Below are positions 1-12,300 of a stretch of 64,000 nucleotides of DNA, one piece after another. A program made the position numbers and the translations under genes. The notes under the pieces were generated by a model that was not told the DNA's origin, searched no databases, and saw only the letters and a program-made list of their open reading frames with translations. This DNA comes from Nymphaea colorata (taxonomy: Eukaryota; Streptophyta; Magnoliopsida; Nymphaeales; Nymphaeaceae), in contig NC_045148.1 in assembly GCF_008831285.2 (NCBI RefSeq), positions 8,437,001 to 8,501,000 on the forward strand, written 5' to 3'. The number at the start of each line of letters is the position of its first letter. The first letter of the stretch is position 1.

Positions 1-359
1 GACTATTTATTTAGAGCTCATTGGAGATGCTCATTGGTGCTTCACTCATCTAATGTGCCAATGTTGTCAATGCTAATCAGATAAAAGAAGCTTCCACAAT
101 TTGTCCTTGTTTTTTTCCTTCTGTGGTTTTCTACATCTCAGGTGATACATGTTAATTTTATGTTATATATGATCAAACTTCACACTGGTTTTAATTTTAT
201 TTTTTCCTAGAAAATTAGAAGTCTGGTGTTTACTTTATTATCTTTTTCTCTCTTATCTTGTTGTTCTAAAATCTTGCTTCATATTGCTGCACTTCTATTT
301 TTTGTGCCAAAAAATCAATTGCCTGGTAATGCCGCATTATCTTTTCCTTCACATTGCAG

Positions 360-3300
360 ATAGACATTAATGTCCACCAATATTTTGGAGGATATTTTGA
401 AGGCCGTGCGTATAGCAACTTATGGCCTGAAATGCTGAAATTGGAGTGGCCCTCACCGGATGTATTTGAAGAGTGCTTACCATGCCATATGGCTAAAATT
501 CTCAATGCATTACCATTTCAAGATTATACTAACCCTCAGTCTGGTCTTCTTAATCTTGTGGCAAAGCTGCCTGAAGGGTGCATGACTAATACAACTCCAA
601 GGACACATGTGGCTTATGGATTTGCTGATGAACTTGGGAGGGGTGATTCTGTGGACAAACTGCATTTTGAAGTGTTTGATATGGTATCGGTGACATTGGA
701 AATGTTATTTTTCTTCTACTTATTGCAGACAAAAAGTTTTAATCACTGAACCATATTTCTGGATGTCTTTCACGCATATACTTGCATCTTAATTGAAAGT
801 TAACATAACTCTCTGTATGTTGGCAGACATGTCCATTGCTAAACGTTCAAGTTTTTCCTCTTATTAACTTGCTCGTTGTGCATTGGATGGATTAATCATC
901 CCCAGTGACCTTGTTTAATCTTCACTTTATCAAATTTTAGGCATGTTTGGGGGAAATGAAGTGAATGTCACTGTATTCACTTTGTAGATAATGCCTGCAA
1001 CAGTCCTTTATTCAGTTGATATAGTCATCTAGTTACTAAAGAATGGCAATTGTTTCTCATGTTGTTAATCCACTTTTTACTCTGCTGTCGTATCTTATGC
1101 TGCAAATTGTGTATTTTTTCCTGCAAATAAGAACAATGCACCGTTCTAACCTTTGGTCCCTGTACACATGAAGTATGCATTTATTTTGGACTCAGACAAT
1201 AACAAGCTTGCATTTCTGCACTTGGGAGAAGAAATAGATATCCGTCTTTTCAGCAGAGTATCTTCATCATTTTCATATCATATTGTTTTGCTTTCAGGAC
1301 TTTTTTTTTTCTTTTCCTTTTTTAGGGTGATCACATGCTCGGAACTGAAATTGCTAAACATCTTACATAGCATGTTTCTTAAGTTTTGATGACTTGGGTT
1401 ATTTAACAAGGCGGTTCTTTTGAACTGCAGGCAAGTTCAAAATTTTCTGGCACTGTTGTATATTTGCAAACAATGCTAAACTATCAGCCATTTTAACTCA
1501 TGTAGGATAGGTAGCTTCTGGACGTTATTGGCCATGCTACTATCATGACATTGCCTCTGTCTGTTGATAGTATTGCCTAGTAAAATATTTTTTGCCCATC
1601 TTTTTATACCTTACGGTATCAATTACTGTGTCTTGTCCTGTATAAAGTTCTCGCTTTTTTCGATATTTTTCTGTCTTGTTCATTGCAGCCTTTTTGTTCT
1701 CTTCAGCTTCTAAACCTGTGCTCTATGTTTACTTTTCTGTTAGTAGAATTAAAGTTTGGAAGCTGCAACTATTTGATTGCAGGCTTTTGTTCATGGTTCT
1801 TAGCTTCTTGCTGGTACACCTTTTCTACAGGTTTACATTCTGACACATGTCAATGAGGTTCCATTATCATTGGAACAACATATTAAGATTGAAAAGCTGA
1901 AGAAAAAACACCGAGCTCAAGATGTTAGAGAGCTTAACAAGCAGCCACAGATGGACCAACCAATGCTTATGGAGGTGAAACACGAAACATCTTCACTGGT
2001 GCATATGGAGGGGCTAGAACAAGATTCAGTTAGATCAGGATATCTTTCTAATGAAGGTGGATACGACTCCTCTTTGGTAATTGAAGATTCTTGTGTTTCT
2101 GCTAGCACACCACGAAGCGCTGAAGAACTTGATGATGTGATGGAGAATAAAAAATTTAACATTGATCATGACTGCATCAAAGAAATCAATGACATAAGTA
2201 GTTCTCAAAGCTCCAAAAAATCAGAAGAGGCTGAGCTTTTCCCTAAAGATCTGAGTGAAGAAGACTCCACTGATTCTCGTGAAAGGCTCACATCAGATTC
2301 TTGTGGTGCACTGTGGGATGTCTTCCGAAGAGAAGATGTTCCAAGATTGATGGACTACCTCAGAAAATATTCACACAAGTTTAGGCACACGTACTGCTCT
2401 CCAGTTGAACATGTACTAAGTATCCTGTAATAAAAGCTTCAAATTTTCAGAATCATTGACGTAATGTGAATGCTCAGTACATTTATTTTCCTTATGTAAC
2501 AGGTTGTCCATCCAATTTTTGATAAGAGTTTTTTTCTAGATGCTCATCACATAAGTAAGCTTAAGGAGGAATACCGTAAGTTTTAACTTCCTCATATTTA
2601 TTCATAGGAAAACGTCAATCTACTAGCAAAATCCAAATCTGATTTTATTCACTGAAAATGTAGAAATACAACCATGGTCATTTGAGCAGCACGTTGGAGA
2701 GGCTGTGTTGATTCCAGCTGGCTGTCCTCATCAAGTGAGAAATCTCAAGGTAATTTCCATAGTTCATTTGTTATTTTGGATTAACACATTTCTTATTTGT
2801 GGCAGCTAGCTGATGATACTGTTTTCTGGTAAATGATGAAAAGTTATTTGTGTTTATGCTGCTTCTGTCTATCATTTTTGTAATGTTAACTAATTACTAG
2901 GTCATGGTTATATAACAGTAGACCAAGGTAGACAATATCATGAACTAATGCATTTTTTCCTAGGACCTTGTTTGCTCTTATATGCTGCAGGTGTTGCATC
3001 TTTCTCTCTCTAAATGTCCTACTAATTCTTGTGTGTCTCAAATTGTGGAAAGATATATACAGTAAAATTCAAGAATAAAGGTCAAGAACAACTAACAGTT
3101 GTTTCAGTCTGGAACAACTATGTCGGTAATTTGGTTCTTTGCAATATGAGAAACAAATGAATTTGAATGGAAGAAATTCTGACCAAATGATTCTGCACTA
3201 GATCTTGACACCACGCCTTGTTTTTTACTTCTTCATGATATGAGGTTGCCTCCCACAAATACACAAAATCCTGTGGTAGATTTTCTGTCCTCGACTGAGC

Positions 3301-6300
3301 CGGCATAGTCAGCATCACTATAGGCTTCCACTTCCAGAGTCTTGCCTTTTGTGAACAAAAGGCCTTTGCCAGGAGACGATTTCAGATATTTAACCACCAT
3401 CAAAGCAGCATCCCAATGAACTTTCCTTGGTTTTTCCATAAATTGACTTAGCTTCCCCACTGCAAAACTAATGTCTGGTCTTGTCACAGTAACATAGAGT
3501 AGTTTTCCAATAAGGGATCTATAAGATCTAGAATCCACTAATTCTGTTTGGTCATCATGAAGGTGTATACGTGGATTCATAGGCAAATTAACCGGTTTAG
3601 CTCCTAGCATCCCTGTGTCCTGCAATAAATCAAGAACATACTTCCGTTGAGAGAGAACAATACCCTCCCTATTGCGAGCAACTTTTATTCTCAAGAAGTA
3701 TCGAAGTGGACCAAGATCTTTCGTCACAAAGTGTTTTTGAAGAAACAGTTTTGCATCAGAAATTTCTTGATCAGAGTCACCTGTTAGGATAATATCATCA
3801 ACATAAACCACGAGAACGGTTATACCTCTGGAAGTCTTCTTCATAAACAGAGAATGATCAAGAGGAAATCTCACAAAGCCACACTTTGAGACTATCTCGG
3901 AAAACTTGTGAAACCATGCACGAGGACTCTGCTTGAGTCCATAAATAGCTTTCTTCAGCTTGCACACTTTGCCACACTCCCCCTGTCGTTCAAATCCTGG
4001 TGGTTGTTGCATATAGACAGTCTCATCGAGATCACCGTACAAAAAGGCGTTTTTGACATCCAGTTGATACATGTGCCAGTCATGGTGGACAACCACAGAA
4101 ATGATAAGACAAATGGTTCCCAACCGAGCAACTGGAGAGAATGTCTCAAAGAAATCCACACCGTAGGTCTGCGTATAGCCCTTAGCAACCAACCGAGCTT
4201 TGTATCGTTCCATAGAACCATCAGAATTATATTTCACTGTGAATACCCACTTTGAGCCAACAATATCACAACGAGGAGGAGGATCAACAAGTTCCCAAGT
4301 GCCTCTCTGCACTAAGGCATCCATCTCATCTTGCATAGCCCGTCTCCATTGGGTGTCTAATAAAGCCTGCTGGTGACACGTAGGAACTGTATGAGCAGTC
4401 AGAGCTTGAATGAACTGTTGCATATTTTTACCAACACCATCAGTAGACACAAAATGAGATATAGGATGTAAAGTACATTGTCGCCTGCCTTTGCGAAGAG
4501 CAATAGGCAAGTCTTGACAGAGATCAGAATGACTAGGGCTATGCACTTCAGATGTACTTACCTCCTGAGAAACCGTTGGCGAAGGATTATGAGAAGGGTC
4601 CTATCGACGTGTGTAGACCAGCGGAGGATCACGAAACTTGGACACTACAGTAGAAGGAGATTCAGAAGGAAACGACTCCAAAGGAATAAGAGGAATAGGT
4701 AGTGGGTCTGGTGATGGTGGCATCTCAGAAAGGATGGAAGAGGAGCTATAATAAGGCGGAGACTCAAAGAATGTGACATCCGCACTGATATACTCCTTTT
4801 GAGTTAAGGGATCAAAGCATTTGTACCCCTTATGGTTTCTGGAGTAGCCTATAAAGATACACTTAATGGCTTGGGCTCTCAATTTATCACGTGTGGGTCT
4901 AAGTATGTGAACGAAGCATGTGCAACCAGATACTTTGGGAGCCACTGGAAATAAAGGTCGTTGTGGATGCACAAGTTTAATGAGAACCTTGTTGTCAATG
5001 GAGGATGAGGGTAAACGGTTGGTTAAGTAACAGGTCGTGAGGATGGCATCTCCCCAAAAAGATGCAGGTAACTTGGTATGAAGCATTAGGGAACGAGCCA
5101 CATTTAGGAGTTGGCGATGTTTACGTTCAACTACTCCATTTTGTTGGGAGGTATGGGGACAAGTAAACTGAGGAGAAATGCCATTATCGGAGTAAAACTT
5201 CATTAAGGTTGAAGCTTTGAACTCAAGGGCGTTATCAGTGCGAATGTTTTTAACTAGAATACCAAACTGAGTCTTTATTTCAATAATAAGATTTTTGAGA
5301 ATACATACTACTTCAGACCTTTCCTTCAAAAGGAAGACCCAAGTGACTCGAGAATAATCATCAACAATGACAAGAAAATACCGAAATCTTGACCTACTAG
5401 CAACTCTGCTAGGACCCCACACATCAACATGAAGAAGATCAAATAGTCCACAACTGGACGGACAAAGACTCGATGAATAATGGCTACGGGTGTGTTTGCC
5501 AAGTTGACAGGCTTCACACTGGAATGACTCTGGTATTGAAAGCTGAGGAAGAAGGTGACGGAGCTTGGAGACAGATGGATGACCAAGTCTGAGATGCCAC
5601 TGGAAAGAGGAGGATGGTGAGGTGATCGATGATGCTGCAATACCCACTGGATCCGACAGGAAGTAGATGCTCCCTTTCTCATAGCCTCCACCAATCGTCT
5701 TCCCAGTTTGCAAGTCCTGAAATGAACATAAACCATAGTCAAATGTAACACGACAGTGTAAGTCATTAATCAATTGTCCAACTGATAACAAATTTGTTGG
5801 GAACTTTGGAGCATATAACACATTAGGAATAGTCATAAACTGAGAAATCTTGATATCACCATAACCCAGAATAGGTGACCATCTACCATATGCAAGTTTC
5901 ACATGACGTGCCTGAGGCAACATGTGTAGCACAATAAACATAGAAGGTTTACTACAAAAGTGGCTCGATGCTCCGGAATCAATAATCCAAGTAGTACCTG
6001 TATCATGTGAGACACTATCAACAGATATAGCACTGTCTATCATGACTGTAGAGGCCGACGGCTGGGAAGATCTGAGTGCTAAGAAGTCCTCATACTCAGA
6101 CTTGTTGATACTCACTGTCACTGTCTCAGGGTGAGAAGGTGATAAAGACCCATCTACAACTGATGAAGCTGCCTGAACAGACCCAATAGGAGATGGTAAA
6201 GAATTCTTGCCCTGCTTAGATGCAACATTTCTTCCTAGGGATTCACCGGAAGGACGACCATGTTTATCCCAACATCTGTCTTCTAAATGTCCTATTTTAC

Positions 6301-9300
6301 CACAATAGGTGCACTGAAATCTTCCCCTACCTCCTCCTGACCCACGACCAATGCCTCTCCCCCTGAATGAACCGCGTCCACGACCTCCTGAGGCTACCAA
6401 GGCCGAAGCCTGTAAGTCACTAGAGGGCTGAGAAAGGGTCACAACAAGACGACTGAGTCTGTTGTAGGCGTCGGCTAGGTCAGGGATTTCTGCTCCAGTC
6501 AACATCTGAGCCTTTGCTACAACATATTCAGGGGAGAGACCCTGTAAAAACTTCGCAACCATAGACTGTTCACCATGAGTTTTATGACATGTTGGACATG
6601 GGGGACGCAATACTTTAAGTCGTTCATACTTCATAGATGGACTTGAGGGAAGCGAAGTACTGAGCAGGACTTTGATCACCCTGTTGCAAATTAAGTAATT
6701 CCTCCTCCACCTGCAATATCTTGCTAACATTCTTGTCATTTGAGTAAGTTTGTTTCAAGAAATCCCACATTTGTTTGGCTATAGTATGCAATAGTTGATG
6801 CTATTTGTGGTTGCACACTATTCATGATCTATGACATGACAATATTATTATCTCCCTTTCATGAATCATATTTTCCACTCTTTTTGACAGACTCATTTTC
6901 TTCTATAACATGCTCCTTCTCATGTCCAATCACTGACATCATAAACACACGAGACCAAATCTCATAGTTAGATCCATCTAACTTTACCGTAGAACCATAA
7001 GAGAATGAGTTTCCTCCACGTTTAACCTCATGAGAAATGAGATTGCAAATCTATCCACAAGGGATTAACCACCACAGGCAAGAGAAATTATATATATATA
7101 TATATTGAAAAAGAGACTGATCAGCAAGACCAAACTTCCCACACAGCCACGTTAGATGCACAAGAGCAAGCAAACCGCTGTCCAACTGTTGACAGCAACC
7201 CACGGCCAACAAAAAACAGCAATCTGAAAAAAACTGGTCGCAGGCTCAAGGCAGAACAGGGCTGAATGTTCTAAAATCCGCCAAAATTCATCCAGAGCTC
7301 GGATCGAGCTGAATTTTGGACTGAAGCTTGCTGGGATGATTATCTACAGACGCCCAAAAGATGGGGGGCAAATGCCCACCCTAAGGTCCACTCGTTGTCA
7401 AGGCAAGGAGCTGGACTGTCACCTGTCACAGGCTGTTTCAGAACAGGGCAGGGCAGCTCCTCCTCACGATCTCAACAGGAAACAAGCAAATCCAGTCTTA
7501 ACCAACCAACAACTTGTCTATTTATGTATCTAACGCAGGTGTACCACACATTAATTTTCACACATCATGGATAATGACATCAGATAAATGTAGTCAACGT
7601 AAATTGCCACAAAAAAATCATAAAGAGCAGTCCTCCACTTGGCTGCCTTGATCATAGACCACATCAACCCATAAGAGTCCAGACGACTGGAGTCTATTCA
7701 CACATAATTCCTAGCGTGAATAGACTCCTCCACCTAGTTCCGTTGCTGGAAATTAGTCAACTAGAACAGATGAGAAGAGAAGAAGGAAGAGACAGAAGAA
7801 GAGGAAGGAGAACAAGACGGTGCAAGAGATAGCCTGAGAAGGAGAAGGAGGGTCGCCGGCTGTTCACGTCACGTCGCTAGATTCACGGACGTCTGCAGCC
7901 TATTGCCGGCTGTTCAAGTTGCGTCGCCAGTCACGTCCCGCTCTGATACCATGTTGCAGCCTTGAAACGTGGAGAGAGAGAGAGAAGGCTGAAGACGTGA
8001 GAGTTGAGAAGAAAAGAACACGTTTAATTCACTAACCCTAATCTCTATTATAAAGAGATTAGGGTAGAAAGAAGATTTACAGATTACATCAATCTAAAAT
8101 AAAGAAAATATTAAAGAGATCTTATAACTCTTTAATATTACAAAGAACCACCTAGAAACATAAACATTCTTATTTCAACAAAGAAAATCAATTGTGTATA
8201 TAGATTTTGAGAAAAATGATTCAACAGAGATAAATTCTTGAGTATATTGTATGTTCAATGACCACAATTTATGTTCCAATTACAGTCGATAATGTCCTAT
8301 GTCACATGGATGCGGATGCGATACGGGTGCGGATACGGGTACGGGTACGGCAATTTTCAAAATTTTTGGATACGCGGACACGGCTAAGTTAAATATTCTA
8401 AAAAATAATAAAATTAAAAAAATTAAAAATAGTTCACTAATATAGGGCATAGAAGAAGAGATTAGGATGAAGAACGACGGAAAAAACCCCCAAATCGGCA
8501 GAAACCCCCAAATCAAAAAATGTCCATAGGGCATAGAAGAAGAGATTAGGATGAAGAACGACGGAAAAAACACCCAAATCGACAAATCCAAAACCGTAAT
8601 AAACTCCAAATCGACAAACCTAAGTTCTACTATCGGAAAAAATCAAAATAAAAACCACTTACCTATCTGTCGCCGCCGCCGGCGGCCGCCGGACACCACC
8701 GGACGTCGCCGTGGATCGCCGGACGCCGTCGCCGTGGATCGCCGGACGTCGTCGCCGTGGATCGCCGGACGTCGTCGCCGTGGATCGCCGGACGCCGTTG
8801 CCGTCGCCTGCCATTGTCACCCAAGTCCTCTGCTGCAGCACGCCGGTGAAGCGAAGTGGAGAGAAGTCGAGGGACGACTGACGAGGGTTTTCGGCGTCAA
8901 GTTAAGACGTCGGGTCTGAATTGGGACTTTGGATCGGATATGACCCAAAACTGATCCAAGAGGTGTCCAGCCGAGTCCCGTGTCGGCGAGTCGACACGGG
9001 TACTCGACCTATTTAGGCGAGTCTGTGTGACGTAGATAATGTCTGTCTTGGTGATGCAAAATTTTGCAGTATTAAGTTATTTATAGTTAGAAAAATCTTT
9101 TGGGAAAATGGAAAATATTTGAATAGCATGGAAAATTATTTTAAGCAAATAGACAAGTCTTTCGAGTTGGTACTTTTATTTCAGTGAGATATTTAAATTT
9201 CATATACTTTTAATATCTCAAAAGGTTTGACTTTATCATCATCCCTCCAAAATCTGGTGTTAAACTCATGATGTTTCAATGTCACCAAGATATGTGACTA

Positions 9301-12300
9301 TGGTTACAATATATGGTTCAGAATAAGAAATTGATGGGCCAAGTTTGTTTAATGGTAAAAGTTTGAGGTTTCTGCCAACAGGAGTTTCATTTGCCTAACT
9401 AGGGGGTTCAAGTTAAGACATTTCATGTTGGAGAAGGTTAAGGATATAGTACCTGGGGTGCTTGCATTTCTGTTGGCATAGTCTGGTGGAGGTCTGCCTA
9501 ACCTAACTTTGCCTATTAAAAAAATAGAAAAAAATAAAAAAGTAAAACAGTTCCATTCACCTAGGTAGGTGGTTGGAGTTATGACCTTCAAGTTGGAGAA
9601 GGTCAAGCATTTAATACCTGGGGTGCTTGCATTTCTGTTGGTGCAATCTGGTGGAGATTTGCCTGACCTATCTTTGCCTGTTATGGAAAAAAAAAAATTT
9701 GGTTTTTCAAGTTTCTCTTTCACTTTCTGTTTTTTCCTTTTTCAAAATAAATCCTTCGGCCTAATTTTTTCCTGTGATAGTAACATTTTGGCATTGTTGA
9801 CTATCACGTGCAGCTATATTTGGCATCACTTTGGAAATAATTGCCGTGTATTTAATTCCTCATTTCCTGGTCACTCGTGCTAATTTCTAGTGTGTAATCT
9901 AATGCTTTATAAATTTGTTTAGGTGACATAGTGGCCCCCTTTCTTAGATTATGTTGCCATAATTGGTACACTGCGTTCCACATATTCATTTTGGAAAATT
10001 ATGGATCAGTGCTCAATTTTTGGGCAAACAACAGATTACCGTTCAACTTGTAAAAGTCGACATATTGGAGCTCAACTTTTCACTGAAATTCTCAAAGTAG
10101 ACAAAAGAAGATTTATAAGGAAACATTTCAGAATATCACTTATATCTGTGGTGTTGGATGGAGAAGTCATTATCCTAGCAGGCCATGTTGCTCAAGTCAG
10201 TAACTTTTTTGGTTGCTCTCTTTAGCACATTGCTATGATGTTCTTTGTAAAATTTAATGCGATAATGTTAATTTCTGCATGGTATCTGTCATCCAATCTT
10301 TACTAAGAATACTTTTCATGTAAATTGTGTCCTTTGTCTTGATGTTTCCTCTTGTTTACAATTCCAAATGCGCATGGTCATGAGAACACATCGTTTTGAT
10401 GTTGCAATCATTTTTGTTTTATTCTGTGATTGCTTGGTGGCTGATTCCTGTTGTCTTTAAAAACTTCTGTTCCTGGCAGTCTTTATTTTGCTGAAATTGC
10501 TTATTTAATTATTTGTTGCAGTCCAATATGAAGGTTTCAATGCATTTTGTGTCTCCTGAAAGCATGCACCACTGCTTAAAGTTGGCTGATGAACTGCGTT
10601 CTCTCCCTAGGCATCATCAAGCTAAGGATGTTAAATCTGATGTAATCTTTGTCGCTTCTATTTGATGTGATTGTGGTCATATTTTGGTAAGCTTCACTTG
10701 CTGACTTTTTCATCCTCGTGGTGTACATGTTCCTGAACTTGAACAGCTCAAAAAGATGGCATTGTACAGCATTAGTTCTGCAGTAGAAGACATTCGTGAG
10801 CTGACCTCAAGATCAAGGTGGTTCTTTCACACAATTCTCTGTTTTTTCTAGCAGTATGTTATGTGTACTTCCATTTGGTGGATGTCATTAAAAAGTCCAT
10901 GTTTTTTCACTTTTAAGTTTTATGTAAACTAATTCACCTATAAGCTTGATTCTACCATTGAACAACCTTTTAACATAAAATAAACAATGCATATGTACAT
11001 GTATATGTGTCCTCATATATATACATATGGGGGGGGGGGGGGGGGGGGGAGAGGGGGAGAGAGAGAGAGAGAGTAGATTATGATCCAAAGTTCCAAACAT
11101 ATGCAGACCGAATCATCTTGCATGACACCTCAATGGAAATGAAATTCCTCATGCTAAATTGATTAGAGAAGGTAGGGTTCCCCTAAGGACTGTTCAAGTA
11201 AAATTGATCGTTGTCCTTCCCAGTTTAAACTATCGCTGGGTATTGAAGATCAAATTTTGGACTTTCAGTTGAGGAGTAACAAGTGCATATAGTGTCTCCT
11301 TCAATTGATTGTGAAGCAAAATATGGATGCGACTACATGATTGATGAGGGTTCGAGAGGGAAAGAGCTTTCAATGTTTCTACTATTGAAATCATGGATAT
11401 CTTTATCGGTTTATCCCCTTGTTAGAGCTTATGTTATTGGAGATAAGAATTGCAGGCATTGAAATTTGAAAAAATGAAGGTTTAAAATAGTTTCTGTAAT
11501 AGATAAACCAGTTAAATGAGCCATTGTGAACTCTTAAATAGGTATTCTTATGAGTATTCATGTGTTTTCACTTTCGTCTTCTTTCCCAACATCCTGCTTT
11601 CACTGTGACCTTCTTGTCTCCTGTACTGGTCATGTAAATGTTGAAAGGTTGAACAAATTGGAGAAGTTGATGTTGGTGGTGTAGTTGGTAAATGTGCATG
11701 TTATCTTTCAAATGCCACTAAGTTTTTTCTGTTTATAATGTTTTCTTCAACCTGATTTTCTAGATGCAAACACCAATTTCCGTTGAACTAATGCAGAGGA
11801 AAATGTAGTAATTAAAGATCCTGCTATGTCTATGAGTTGGTTTAATCTTGTATAATTTAATTTTGCTTATATTAATTTGTTTATAGGTGCAACTGTGCAA
11901 GCTCTTTCATGACTAGTGAAAGATATTTCACTTTCGTCTTCTTTCCCAACATCCTGCTTTCACTGTGACCTTCTTGTCTCCTGTACTGGTCATGTAAATG
12001 TTGAAAGGTTGAACAAATTGGAGAAGTTGATGTTGGTGGTGTAGTTGGTATATGTGCATGTTATCTTTCAAATGCCACTAAGTTTTTACTGTTTATAATG
12101 TTTTCTTCAACCTGATTTTCTAGATGCAAACACCAATTTCCATTGAACTAATGCATAGGAAAATCTCCCTCATCTCTTCGGATGGACCGAGAAAGAACTA
12201 GTCTGGACATTTCCAGATGCCCTGGCTCGAACAAAGACGACCTAGGAAGATCGACCGCCTACCTTCGAGCTAGCGAAAAACTATGGAAACGGATTTGCTT

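Larger units (their letters stand above)
3187..8180 (-). mobile_element. Ty1/copia LTR retrotransposon, 3'-truncated, antisense in the JmjC intron
   Basis: Reading the minus strand: a 229-bp LTR (8180 to 7952), a primer-binding site, a gag region with broken N-terminus, then a zinc knuckle, protease, integrase, reverse transcriptase and RNase H. Homology stops inside RNase H near 3187, just after the RSSAES motif; neither the rest of RNase H nor a second LTR is seen down to the exon at 2749. The pol frame from 6739 to 3187 is continuous except for two in-frame stops (4603-4601 and 3235-3233). It is non-autonomous now. Confidence 0.88.
2750..10521 (+). other. Giant TE-filled intron of the JmjC gene
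   Basis: The donor follows the RNLK codons at 2749 and the acceptor precedes the exon starting SNMKVSMHF at 10522. Homologues read K-S directly across this junction, so no exon is missing. The 7772-bp interval holds an antisense copia remnant (about 3187-8180), a Mutator-like element (8297-9034) and SINE-like repeats (about 9335-9690). The rest (2750-3186, 8181-8287, 9044-9330, 9700-10521) is AT-rich and unassigned. An open frame at 10001-10225 has no recognised product. Confidence 0.8.

Noticed and set aside
1153-1389. 78-aa frame considered as a JmjC exon
   Set aside because: Homologous text passes directly from DM (683) to VYILTH (1831); no family match and no need for an exon.
8551-8919. 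122-aa Arg/Pro-rich frame
   Set aside because: Product of a GC-rich minisatellite inside a Mutator-like element, open on both strands.
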